Of a stretch of DNA of 64,000 bases, positions 51,366-59,780 are shown piece after piece; position 1 is the first letter of the stretch; each line of letters starts with the position of its first letter. Under the pieces are notes generated by a model that was not told the origin of the DNA, did no database searches, and saw only the letters and a list, made by a program, of their open reading frames with translations. The position numbers and the translations under genes were made by a program. Origin of the DNA: Propionibacterium sp. (GTDB taxonomy: Bacteria > Actinomycetota > Actinomycetes > Propionibacteriales > Propionibacteriaceae); contig JALHFX010000002.1 in NCBI GenBank assembly GCA_022837595.1, positions 22,937 through 86,936 on the forward strand. The letters are read 5' to 3'.

Positions 51366-51493
51366 GAGGATGATTCTTACATGCGGCCCGACCCGGCCGG
51401 TCATTGACGTATAACCCGAGACCAGACTCACTTAGACCCCGGCGAGCTAGGCGCTGAGATGGCAAAATTACAGCCACCAAGATGGGAGTGAAG

Positions 51494-52621
51494 ATGCCGC
51501 AGAAGAAAGTTGGAATCTTAACCGCCGGTGGCGATTGCCCTGGCCTGAACGCCGCGATCCGAGGATTCGGAAAAGCCGCCATCCGCGAACACGGCATGGA
51601 ATTGATCGGCTTCCAGGATGGCGTGCGTGGACTAGCAGAAGGCCGCCATATTCCGTTGGATGGCCGAGCATTATCGGGGATCCTCACGGTCGGAGGCACG
51701 ATCCTCGGTACGAGCCGCGACAAAGTGGATCGTATGGTCGTAGACGGCGAGACCCGCGATATGGTGCCGACCATCGTGGAGAACTACGAACGACTTGAGC
51801 TCGATGCACTCGTGACGTTGGGCGGCGGAGGCACCGCACGCAATGCCTATAAGCTCGCGAAGGCAGGGCTCAACGTCGTTCACCTTCCGAAGACGATTGA
51901 CAATGACATCGTCGGCACCGATGACTCCTTCGGATTCTCGACAGCATTGGAGATCGCCACCGAAGCCATCGACCGGCTTCACTCCACAGCCCACTCCCAC
52001 CATCGCATTATCTTGGCCGAGATCATGGGGCATCGGGCCGGCTGGCTCGCCCTTGGATCCGGTATCGCCGGGGGCGCTGACATCATCCTCCTGCCGGAGG
52101 TGCCCTATCAGCTCGACGCGATCGTCAACGCAGTTGAAAGACGACGCAAGGAAGGTCTCAATTTCTCGGTCATTGCGGTTGCCGAGGGCGCCCGCAATCA
52201 GACCGACGCCATGGCGTTGGCAGGGGCCCAAGCGCTCTCTGACGAGGCCTCATCGCCGGCGACCAAGGCCGCAGCAAAGAAGGCCAAGCAGGATCTTGAA
52301 CGCTCAATGCGCGACAACACCTTGAAGCTCGCGACCCAACTCGAAGACGCGACCGGTCTGGAATCGCGCGTGACCATCCTGGGCTACGTGCAACGCGGCG
52401 GAACGCCTTGTGCACACGACCGCCTACTGGCGACGCGTCTGGGCGCCAAGGGTGCCCAGCTAGTCGATGATGGCGAGTTCGGCATCATGGTGGCCGCTCA
52501 GGGCACCGAGACCGGCACGGTCCCCCTCAAAGAGGTCGGTGGCAAGGTGAAATACGTACCACTGGACCACCCCTGGGTCGATGCTGCCCGTGCAGTCGGA
52601 ACCAGCTTGGGTGACGTCTGA
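51494..52621 (+). CDS. pfk: 6-Phosphofructokinase, PPi-dependent or mixed group
   Basis: 375 residues from the ATG at 51494 (GGGAG upstream; the ATG at 51482 is less likely). GILTAGGDCPGLNAAIRG, then GGGGTARNA, then LPKTIDNDIVGTDDSFGF with the catalytic Asp136, and GYVQRGGTP. In the E. coli numbering, Asp103-Gly104 is here Gly112-Gly113, and Gly124 is Lys133. The Lys is a marker of pyrophosphate-dependent or group III enzymes; propionibacteria are known for PPi-PFK. The GGGG loop is a less usual variant. Catalyses phosphorylation of fructose 6-phosphate. Confidence 0.9.
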   Translation: MPQKKVGILTAGGDCPGLNAAIRGFGKAAIREHGMELIGFQDGVRGLAEGRHIPLDGRALSGILTVGGTILGTSRDKVDRMVVDGETRDMVPTIVENYERLELDALVTLGGGGTARNAYKLAKAGLNVVHLPKTIDNDIVGTDDSFGFSTALEIATEAIDRLHSTAHSHHRIILAEIMGHRAGWLALGSGIAGGADIILLPEVPYQLDAIVNAVERRRKEGLNFSVIAVAEGARNQTDAMALAGAQALSDEASSPATKAAAKKAKQDLERSMRDNTLKLATQLEDATGLESRVTILGYVQRGGTPCAHDRLLATRLGAKGAQLVDDGEFGIMVAAQGTETGTVPLKEVGGKVKYVPLDHPWVDAARAVGTSLGDV

Positions 52622-52690
52622 GTCCTCACTCACCGAGATTCGGCCGGATCAAACACTCATCATCCTCGCCGAACGAATCGATTTCTTGTT

Positions 52691-52726
52691 TGAGCGGCAT
52701 CGCAGGCATTTCCGTGATGCCGCTCA
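52691..52726. terminator. Hairpin downstream of pfk
   Basis: 11-bp perfect arms (TGAGCGGCATC / GATGCCGCTCA) with a 14-nt loop, 69 bp after the pfk stop in a convergent gap. Confidence 0.6.
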
Positions 52727-52807
52727 ACACCCGTCAGTGGTCCCTCGATCCGCTGAGCGGGGCATTTTGCCCACAGCAAAGCCAACTGGGGACCACTCAC
52801 GGGTGTT
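52726..52807. repeat. Long inverted repeat in the pfk / enoyl-CoA hydratase gap
   Basis: 19-bp arms at 52726-52744 and 52789-52807 (AACACCCGTCAGTGGTCCC and its complement with one mismatch), 44-bp spacer that itself holds a small GGGCA/TGCCC hairpin. Its first base is the last base of the hairpin at 52691-52726. Confidence 0.6.
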
Positions 52808-52835
52808 CGGCTATCGCGCCTCGACTAATGCACCG

Positions 52836-53681
52836 TCAGCTCTCATGGAGAACCCGACGTGGCCCGGGGTCATCGAAGCTTCCGGTGAACTGTGGCGTCC
52901 GCTTGCCCCGGAAGGCCGACACTCCCTCGACAAAATCGTCGGTGGCCGAACTCGCAGCCGAGCCGAGGGCCTCCAAGGTGAGCCGCACTCCCTGCCCTGA
53001 CTGGCCATCAATGATCTGTTTGGTCATTTGCAGAGCAATCGGCGCCCGACTGGCAATCTGGGCGGCGATCTCCTGGGCCTTCGCAACGACATCGCCGCGC
53101 TCGGTGACATCGGTAACCAAACCCCAATCGAGCGCCGTCGAAGCGTCCACCATCAAAGACGTGAAGATCATCCGTTTAGCACGGGCCACCCCGACGGTGC
53201 GCGCTAATCGATCGGTGCCGCCCCAGCCCGGCAAGGTGCCAATGCCGAGTTCGGACAATCCGACCTTGGCGTCCACCGCCATCACCCGGATATCGCAGGC
53301 CAGAGCGAGTTCGAGACCGCCACCGAAGGCATTGCCATCGATCGCTGCGATGGAGGGCTGTCGTAGGCCGGCGAGTTTGTCGAATAGGGCGTGGCCCCGG
53401 CGGATCCAGGTGGACCACATCCGGGTAGCGGAGAGTTGACTGAACGCCTTGATATCGGCACCGGCCGAAAATGCCCTGTCCCCTGCGCTGGTCACAATGA
53501 CCGCGCGTACATCCTCGGAATCATCGATAACCGAAAGATGCGATTCGAGTTGTTCGATCATCGGGATGGTGAACGAGTTCAGCTTCTCAGGACGCGCGAT
53601 GTGGATCGTGGCCACATATCCGTCGATGGTCAAGGTGACTTCGCCATCAGGTCGTCCATCGATATTCGAGGTCTGACTCAT
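52836..53681 (-). CDS. Enoyl-CoA hydratase/isomerase (crotonase family)
   Basis: 281 residues, AAAGGAAG before the ATG. Oxyanion-hole segments AFSAGADIKAF and GNAFGGGLELALACDI; both catalytic glutamates of true hydratases are present, Glu124 (GGLELA) and Glu144 (SELGIGTLPGWGG). So hydration of an enoyl-CoA is likely. Overlaps the CoA-transferase gene by 4 nt (ATGA), giving a two-gene CoA-ester module. Confidence 0.88.
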   Translation of the reverse strand: MSQTSNIDGRPDGEVTLTIDGYVATIHIARPEKLNSFTIPMIEQLESHLSVIDDSEDVRAVIVTSAGDRAFSAGADIKAFSQLSATRMWSTWIRRGHALFDKLAGLRQPSIAAIDGNAFGGGLELALACDIRVMAVDAKVGLSELGIGTLPGWGGTDRLARTVGVARAKRMIFTSLMVDASTALDWGLVTDVTERGDVVAKAQEIAAQIASRAPIALQMTKQIIDGQSGQGVRLTLEALGSAASSATDDFVEGVSAFRGKRTPQFTGSFDDPGPRRVLHES

Positions 53682-55297
53682 CGGTCTTCCTTTCCAGCGG
53701 GGTCGAGTGTCCGGCGAGGAGTGCCGAGCTCGAGACCCATGGGCTCATTTGTGAAGATTCTGGCGTCCATCAATTTGAGATCATCTGCCACTGCGAGCGG
53801 AATACTGGCGCGGTCCAGCACGTCGCGCTGCAGATCGACGCCAGGAGCGATCTCCACAACCGTGAGTACACCATCACGCAACTCGAGCACAGCACGCTCG
53901 GTGACATAGAGCACCTGCTGGCCTCGCTGCGCTCCAACCGAGCCCGACCAGGTGATCTGGGCCACCTCGGGCAAGAACTTGGCGATACTGCCGTCGGAGA
54001 TGATCTCCAAGCGGCCGTTACCCAAGTTCACTTCCTTGCGGCCCGCAGTGAATTGGCCGGAGAAGACGATCCGCTTGGCATGCGCCGTGATATCAGCGAA
54101 ACCGCCGACACCCGCAGTGACGTGGGTTGCGGCGCGCATCAAAGAGACATTCACGTCGCCGCGCTCAGAAACCTCCATGAAGCTCAGCAGCGCGATGTCA
54201 ATACCGCCGCCTTGTAGGAGCGTGAACTGATCAGAAGACGGCACAATCGCATCGGGGTTATAGGCCGCGCCGAAAGCCTTACCTGTTACGGGGAAGCCGC
54301 CGACCGGGCCCTGCTCAATGACCCAGGTGACTTCATCACCGAGACCTTCCTCCATCAGAATGCGCGGCACATTGGCCGAAATCCCGAACCCCAGGTTGGC
54401 TAGGTCGTGGTGGTGCAGTTCCATCGCGGCCCGGCGGGCGATCACCTTGGTGATATCGAAATCGACGGTGCCGATTTCGTCCAGTGATTTCACCTCGGTG
54501 CCAGATATAGCCGGATCGTAGAAGATGCCACCGGCCTGCTCTTGGGTAGGCGCCACGACAATCGCGTCCACCAGCGCACCGGGCACATGCACCTCGCGGG
54601 GCGGATGCTTCGTATCAGTGGTTCGCTTGACCTGCGCGATGACGATGCCGCCATTGTTGTGAGCGGCTATCGCGGTATCGAGAGTTCCGAGCACGGCTGC
54701 TTCGTCCTCGAAGGTCAGGTTCCCGGAGGGATCGGCGGTGGTCGCGCGGATAATCGCCACGTCTACCGGAATCGCCGGCACGTAAATCCACTCCCGTCCA
54801 TCCAGCTGCTCGATGCGTGCGAGATCGGGGGTGACATCGTTCATCTTTCCGCCCTCGACTCGAGGATCGAAATACGTTCCGATACCGACATCGGTGAAGA
54901 CACCCGGCTGCTTCGCCGCAGCCGCACGCAGCATCTGGTAGACCACGCCCGAAGGGAACATATAGGCCTGACAGCCGCCAGATTCGAGCAGCTCGCGCAC
55001 CTGGGGTTTGGCCATCTTGGAGGGTCCGGCCGGGTACGACCCTCCGATGATCCGCGCCAGCAGACCCGCTTTCGCGATGTGGTTACTGCCATCGATCCCG
55101 GCCGACATATCACCGGAGTTGATGGCGTGTATCGAGGTGATTTGCTTGGGCGAGCCGGTCTGCTCGAAGCGCTCGCCGATAGCAGCGAGCACATCATCGG
55201 GACAGCCGATCGCCGAAGAGGACGATACCGCCACCGTGGCCCCATCGGGAATAAGTGCTGCTGCCTGGGCGGCAGTCAGTATCGGTGGACGACGCAT
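53678..55297 (-). CDS. Family I acyl-CoA:carboxylate CoA-transferase (Pct/YdiF-like)
   Basis: 539 residues, AAGGAGT before the ATG. Fused alpha and beta halves, as in propionate or acetate CoA-transferases. GIGTYFDPRVEGGKMN is family-typical, and the catalytic Glu328 lies in WVIEQGPVGG. It moves CoA between acyl-CoA and a free acid such as acetate, propionate or succinate. Translationally coupled to the enoyl-CoA hydratase and 29 bp after a LacI regulator gene on the same strand. Confidence 0.88.
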   Translation of the reverse strand: MRRPPILTAAQAAALIPDGATVAVSSSSAIGCPDDVLAAIGERFEQTGSPKQITSIHAINSGDMSAGIDGSNHIAKAGLLARIIGGSYPAGPSKMAKPQVRELLESGGCQAYMFPSGVVYQMLRAAAAKQPGVFTDVGIGTYFDPRVEGGKMNDVTPDLARIEQLDGREWIYVPAIPVDVAIIRATTADPSGNLTFEDEAAVLGTLDTAIAAHNNGGIVIAQVKRTTDTKHPPREVHVPGALVDAIVVAPTQEQAGGIFYDPAISGTEVKSLDEIGTVDFDITKVIARRAAMELHHHDLANLGFGISANVPRILMEEGLGDEVTWVIEQGPVGGFPVTGKAFGAAYNPDAIVPSSDQFTLLQGGGIDIALLSFMEVSERGDVNVSLMRAATHVTAGVGGFADITAHAKRIVFSGQFTAGRKEVNLGNGRLEIISDGSIAKFLPEVAQITWSGSVGAQRGQQVLYVTERAVLELRDGVLTVVEIAPGVDLQRDVLDRASIPLAVADDLKLMDARIFTNEPMGLELGTPRRTLDPAGKEDR

Positions 55298-55326
55298 AGT
55301 TGGACTCCTTGCTGGTGGGATGCGAT

Positions 55327-56337
55327 TCAGTCGCTTTCAGATGATGAACTGGACGCGCAGCCACATGAGGCGCGCGCGACGAGTGTGGTGGGCACCAGAA
55401 TCTGCTCGGGAGCTGCTTGAGGATCGGCGAGCCGGCGCATCAGAAGCCGAGCAGCTTCACTGCCTGCCAGCTCCCCCGACGATGCCACCGAGCTCAGACT
55501 CGGGCTGGAGTAGCGCGCCTCCGCGACATCATCGAAAGCCGCCACCAGTAGATCTTCGGGTATCTGTTTGCCCAGCGCTTCGGCCGCTTCCAGCGCGCCG
55601 AAAGCAACCTCGTCGGAATAGCAGACCAGCGCGTCCGCGCCATCGGTGATCGCCTGTGCGGCTGCCCGCCGGGCAGCAGCGCGGGCCGGCTCGCACGGAT
55701 GCTGCAAGGCCGCCGGACGATCAGCCTCGGCGAGTGCTTGGCTAACACCTCCCAGACGGGGTGCATAGGACGAAAAGTGCGGAAGCCCGCCCACAAAATC
55801 GATTCGCCGGGCACCATGGCGCAGTAGGTGGTTCGCTGCTTGATACCCTCCGGACGAATTATCGGCGGCGACGAAGTCCGAATCAGTGCCTGATACTCGG
55901 CGCACCAGCTGGACAATCGGCATCGCGCCAACAACCACGTCTTCAGGTGCGGATCCATTTGCCGGGATCACCACCACACCATCGATCCTGCGTTCCGCCA
56001 GCGCAGTGATCAGCCTCAACTGCTGGCCAGGATCGTCATGTGTGACACCGGCTAGCACGAGCACTCCTTCGGATTGGAGTACCCGCTGCGCCCCGGTAAC
56101 GAACTGAGTTAGATAGGGATGGCTCAGAGCCGGGGCCACAAGCCCGACGACCCCGCTGCGCGAATTGCGCAGAGCCGCAGCAGAGCGGTCATAGACGTAC
56201 CCCAAAACCCGCATCGATTTCCGTACCCGCTCCCGGGTGGCGTCGGCAACTAGCGGCGAGTCTCGAAGCACCAACGATGCGGTCGCCCGAGAGACTCCGG
56301 CGTGCTCCGCAACATCGATCAACCGGATGCGTGACAT
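55327..56337 (-). CDS. LacI-family transcriptional regulator 1
   Basis: 336 residues from the ATG with GGAGGAGGAG upstream. HTH and hinge: RLIDVAEHAGVSRATASLVL and RERVRKSMRVLGYV, followed by a periplasmic-binding-like effector domain (VVGLVAPALSHPYLTQFV, DALVCYSDEVAFGALEAAE). Ser-rich C-terminus with a Cys pair. It reads into the CoA-transferase/hydratase genes and has two palindromes before it, so it probably controls that operon and itself. Confidence 0.92.
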   Translation of the reverse strand: MSRIRLIDVAEHAGVSRATASLVLRDSPLVADATRERVRKSMRVLGYVYDRSAAALRNSRSGVVGLVAPALSHPYLTQFVTGAQRVLQSEGVLVLAGVTHDDPGQQLRLITALAERRIDGVVVIPANGSAPEDVVVGAMPIVQLVRRVSGTDSDFVAADNSSGGYQAANHLLRHGARRIDFVGGLPHFSSYAPRLGGVSQALAEADRPAALQHPCEPARAAARRAAAQAITDGADALVCYSDEVAFGALEAAEALGKQIPEDLLVAAFDDVAEARYSSPSLSSVASSGELAGSEAARLLMRRLADPQAAPEQILVPTTLVARASCGCASSSSSESD

Positions 56338-56376
56338 CGGCTCCTCCTCCCTACACCGTCGTTGAACAGGTCCGTC

Positions 56377-56392
56377 TTTGGATCGATCCAAA
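56377..56392. promoter_or_regulatory. Candidate LacI operator A
   Basis: TTTGGATCGATCCAAA, a perfect 16-bp palindrome with the central CG typical of LacI operators, 40 bp upstream of the LacI-1 start. Confidence 0.6.
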
Positions 56393-56399
56393 TAAAAAA

Positions 56400-56413
56400 T
56401 TAGATCGATCTAA
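56400..56413. promoter_or_regulatory. Candidate LacI operator B
   Basis: TTAGATCGATCTAA, perfect 14-bp palindrome with the same GATCGATC core as site A; the centres are 22 bp apart. Confidence 0.6.
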
Positions 56414-56465
56414 AAACAGTGTCAACAGCTGCCGGCAATCCGCAAATAGCGGACGGAACAGCGGC

Positions 56466-57044
56466 TCAATACACTCCCCCGGTCTCGCGGTAACGGCGCC
56501 AGACATTTTCGAAGAAGTCGTCATCGCTGGGGATCGGACGCACAGCTCGCCAGCTGATCTCGACCTGCGGGGCCTGGCCCGGCTCGTCCGCGTGCCTGAA
56601 GCGCACCTCTTGAGTCAGCGCATCCAGTTCGCGGCCGGAGAGCCGGAACTTGAATAATGCGGGCCGGTCACCGGGCTGAGCAGCACGGTCGAGGTCTCCT
56701 TCGGCTGGGAAGTCACCCGAGGCGTCCGAATAGAGCACCGAACCGCGCGAACCCGCGTTCTTTGCTGCGAAATCACACATCGCCGAGACATAGACAAAGG
56801 CAGTTGTGAGCGCGTCGCGGAGCAGAAAGAGCCGGTCAATCATTCGACGAGAGCCGGAAGCCACTGCGACGATCTGGGGCAGCTCGGCAAGATTCCGAGT
56901 TACTGTCGCGCGAACCTCTTCCACCGAGGCGGCCGAACGCACCGGCCCGGCATCGCCACTCATCAGCTCGCCCAGCTGATTCAGTAATTCCAACGAGGTG
57001 AGCTCCACACCGTTTGTCGCATTCACAGCGGTGACCTCAACCAA
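56466..57044 (-). CDS. Separated C-terminal domain of a fumarate-reductase-type flavoprotein
   Basis: 192 residues from a TTG. The helical segments ELMSGDAGPVRSAASVEEVR and LRDALTTAFVYVSAM, then NAGSRGSVLYSDASGD (the SRG-x-x-x-x-x-D signature of the flavoprotein C-terminal domain), show it is the C-terminal part of the upstream flavoprotein. It is in the same reading frame as that gene, separated only by its TGA and four codons. Either the two halves are made separately and assemble, the TGA is read through, or it is a nonsense mutation. No strong Shine-Dalgarno precedes the TTG. Confidence 0.7.
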   Translation of the reverse strand: MVEVTAVNATNGVELTSLELLNQLGELMSGDAGPVRSAASVEEVRATVTRNLAELPQIVAVASGSRRMIDRLFLLRDALTTAFVYVSAMCDFAAKNAGSRGSVLYSDASGDFPAEGDLDRAAQPGDRPALFKFRLSGRELDALTQEVRFRHADEPGQAPQVEISWRAVRPIPSDDDFFENVWRRYRETGGVY

Positions 57045-57056
57045 CTCAAGTGCTTC

Positions 57057-58514
57057 TCAGATCCTGGCAGCCGCGGCCGCATCGAAAGCGGCAGCATCGT
57101 CTAATGGCATTTGGCTACGGCGTTTCGCAATATATTCAGCCGCGCGGGTGGCTCCCACCTGACCACTGTTGAGCGCAGAACCACCGGGACGATAGACCCC
57201 GTGCGAGCCTGCGGCCTCTCCGACCGGGAAGAATCCCTCAAGATTCGACCGCCACCACGAATCAACCGCAAAGCCGCCGTTGTTGTGCTGAGCGCAAACA
57301 TCCACCTCGAGCATCTCGGTAGCAAGATCGACCTTGGGCCCCTTATCCAAGTAGAAGTCGTAGGCGGGGCGGTTCATATGCATCAGCCGCTCGATCGGGC
57401 TGTTCTGCACCGCGCCGGCACGCTCCAGGTAGTCCCGCGCTTCTGGCTCTAGCCGCTCCAAGGCGAAGGGCTTATCGGCGATGTTGTGCATGAAATCGAG
57501 GTAGACCCGGCGTCCGCGCAGTTGAGTCTCGCGGTAAACCAACAGATCGATCACCGATGACCCATCCTGAGCCTTGCGAATATCGAAGGGCCACTGATAC
57601 CCCTTCAAGAAGACCAGCGAGGCCAAGCGCCCCGGATCGCCGATCGCATCCAGCAAGAATTCCTTGGGGTCGCTGCCGTCAGCCTCGGTCGAAATGAACC
57701 TCGGCACGACCTGCATATAGCTTCCGGAGACATTCCACCGAGGACGTCGTGAGGCGAGCCCGAATTGCCATTCGGTCACGTTCTTTCCGACAGCTCCGGC
57801 ACGGTAGCCGGCACCCGATGCTCCCCATTGCCCGTGTGGGAAGACACTATTCGCGTAGAGCATCGCCGGACCACCGGTCGCGTAGACCACATTTGTGCAT
57901 CGCACAAGTAGTAGTGGTGGATTCACATCATCCCAGTCCCGATCACGACGCAACAGCAGGACGCCAGCAACCTCGCCGCCGACGGTAATCAGATCGAGCA
58001 CGCGGCACTCCGAGATGACAGGTATGCCCTGCTCAGAAGCCTTGCGCTCCAACGCCTCTACCATCGAACGCGAGGTATAGGGGCCCACCGAGGTCGCCCG
58101 CTGCCGCGGATCGTGATCGGTCTTGTACCCGACGAATTCGCCGTACGCGTTTCTTGGAAAGGGCACACCGATGTCGCACAAGTGCAGGAATGCGCGTGCC
58201 GACAGCGCAGCCTCGGCGAGCGCATTGTCGCCGTCCATCGCGCCACCCGAGAAGAGCGTGTTCGCCATTTCTCGAACAGAATCAGGTTCAGAACCTGCCA
58301 ACGTCAATTTGTAGTAGGTCTGCTTGTCAGAGCCTGCATTGCGCGATGTGCCGGCGTTAGTCTTATCGGTCACGATGACGACATCGTCTTGACCGAATTC
58401 GACGAGCCTGGTCGCCGCACAGAAGCCTGCGGAGCCTGTTCCGATGACGACCGTATTGGCCGTGAGCACCTCGAAGCTGTGCCCATCGACGGTGCGCATG
58501 TGAGTCTTAGCCAT
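57057..58514 (-). CDS. FAD-dependent fumarate reductase/succinate dehydrogenase-type flavoprotein, catalytic part
   Basis: 485 residues, GGAGGGAAG before the ATG. FAD motif VVIGTGSAGFCAA (about 22-34), a capping domain, VVYATGGPAMLY, and the C-terminal FAD-closing stretch GEAAGSHGVYRPGGSALNSGQVGA (split at the Tyr in the usual way). The covalent-FAD His of SdhA is absent (GSDKQTYYK at that place). No Fe-S or haem partner gene adjoins it. Paired in frame with the separated C-terminal domain. Divergent from LacI-2, which probably regulates it. Substrate unknown; a 2-enoate or related organic acid reductase or dehydrogenase is plausible. Confidence 0.82.
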   Translation of the reverse strand: MAKTHMRTVDGHSFEVLTANTVVIGTGSAGFCAATRLVEFGQDDVVIVTDKTNAGTSRNAGSDKQTYYKLTLAGSEPDSVREMANTLFSGGAMDGDNALAEAALSARAFLHLCDIGVPFPRNAYGEFVGYKTDHDPRQRATSVGPYTSRSMVEALERKASEQGIPVISECRVLDLITVGGEVAGVLLLRRDRDWDDVNPPLLLVRCTNVVYATGGPAMLYANSVFPHGQWGASGAGYRAGAVGKNVTEWQFGLASRRPRWNVSGSYMQVVPRFISTEADGSDPKEFLLDAIGDPGRLASLVFLKGYQWPFDIRKAQDGSSVIDLLVYRETQLRGRRVYLDFMHNIADKPFALERLEPEARDYLERAGAVQNSPIERLMHMNRPAYDFYLDKGPKVDLATEMLEVDVCAQHNNGGFAVDSWWRSNLEGFFPVGEAAGSHGVYRPGGSALNSGQVGATRAAEYIAKRRSQMPLDDAAAFDAAAAARI

Positions 58515-58560
58515 CTTCCCTCCACGTCGAGCTAGCAGTCACAACTGTACAGGATCGTTT

Positions 58561-58582
58561 CTGCAATTGCAGCAATTGTTGC
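58561..58582. promoter_or_regulatory. Candidate LacI operators between the flavoprotein and LacI-2 genes
   Basis: CTGCAATTGCAG (58561-58572) is a perfect 12-bp palindrome; GCAGCAATTGTTGC (58569-58582), overlapping it, is palindromic with one mismatch. Both share a GCAATTG core. Confidence 0.55.
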
Positions 58583-58694
58583 TTGACTAACTGCAAGTGC
58601 CCCCATAGACTCAAGTCACGTCCAGTCGGGCCGCGAAGTGCTGCTATCAGCGGTCCCCCGAGCTATGGCGCTCTCAAGTGGAAAGGACCCGCCG

Positions 58695-59681
58695 ATGACG
58701 TCGACTGCTCGCGAAGTCGCGCAACGCGCGGGTGTCTCCGTTTCGACGGTCTCCCGGGCGTATACGCACCCCGATAAGCTCTCCCCCGTCACGCTTTCCC
58801 GCGTCCGTCAGGCCGCAGCTGCGCTGGGCTACGAGCCGCTGCCAGTGCGCCGTAGTGACCCACCGCCTGCGCTGAGCCGTCCGACGATTGCCTTCATGGC
58901 CCCCGATATCGCGAATCCCTATTTCGCAGCAATCGCCAAGGCCGCCCAACATCGGGCTCATGCACGATCATTCAATATGATCGTCGCGAATACCAGTGAG
59001 GACATCGAGCAGGAGTCTGAACTGCTGAATGGCTTATTGCCGAGCGTGCAAGGTGTCATCTCGTGCTCCAGCCGCTCGACCGACACCCAGATACTCGAGA
59101 TGGCCGGCCTGTTGCCGATGGTCTTGGTCAATCATTCTGTTGAGTCGGTGAACTCGATCAGCGTGGACGAGGACGATGCCATGCGCCAGATCGTCACCCA
59201 TCTCGCCGCGCTCGGGCACACTCGGATCGCCTATGTTGGAGGCTCCGCCCATTCACCGTCTGAGGCCATTCGCAGCGCTGCACTGCGCGCGATCGACGAA
59301 GAATCCGACGAACTCGAAATCGCCCAGTTGGGGAACTTCGCAGCATTCGCCCATGGCGGCACCGCCGCGGCAGATCTGGTGATCTCGTCGGGTGCTAGCG
59401 CCGTCATCGCCTTCAATGACCTGGTGGCAATGGGTATCTTGTCGCGGCTGCGACAACGCGGCGTGGAAGTGCCGGCCGATATCAGCGTCGTGGGCACCGA
59501 CGATGTGTTGGTCTCCGAAGCTACTCAACCCCCGCTCACCACGATGGCGATGCCACTCGAAAGGCTCGGGACAGCTGCCGTCGAACTCCTCGAGAGGTTG
59601 ATTGCCGGTCAGAGCGGGCTGTGCGAGCAGGTGGTGCTGCGCGCCAGTCTTGTCGTCCGTCAGTCAACGGGGCCGGTCTGA
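58695..59681 (+). CDS. LacI-family transcriptional regulator 2
   Basis: 328 residues from the ATG with AAAGGA upstream. HTH STAREVAQRAGVSVSTVSRA and hinge (LSRVRQAAAALGY), then the sugar-binding-type domain (TIAFMAPDIANPYFAAIAKA, VSVVGTDDVLVSEATQPPLT in its usual split). Divergent from the flavoprotein operon and upstream of the SDR and isomerase genes. With palindromes in the shared gap it likely represses both directions and responds to a carbohydrate-like ligand. Confidence 0.92.
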   Translation: MTSTAREVAQRAGVSVSTVSRAYTHPDKLSPVTLSRVRQAAAALGYEPLPVRRSDPPPALSRPTIAFMAPDIANPYFAAIAKAAQHRAHARSFNMIVANTSEDIEQESELLNGLLPSVQGVISCSSRSTDTQILEMAGLLPMVLVNHSVESVNSISVDEDDAMRQIVTHLAALGHTRIAYVGGSAHSPSEAIRSAALRAIDEESDELEIAQLGNFAAFAHGGTAAADLVISSGASAVIAFNDLVAMGILSRLRQRGVEVPADISVVGTDDVLVSEATQPPLTTMAMPLERLGTAAVELLERLIAGQSGLCEQVVLRASLVVRQSTGPV

Positions 59682-59780
59682 GCTGGCTCATTATCACCAC
59701 GAACAAGCCGATCTGGGCGTCTCAGAACGCTACCGCACAGCGACGTCTATCGGCGCAATCGAACTGCAAAGGAAGAACTC

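Noticed and set aside
57017..57059. Selenocysteine insertion at the TGA of the split flavoprotein
   Set aside because: No bacterial SECIS-like hairpin with a GGU-type loop is visible in the 40 bases after the TGA, and Sec has no obvious role in the inter-domain linker.
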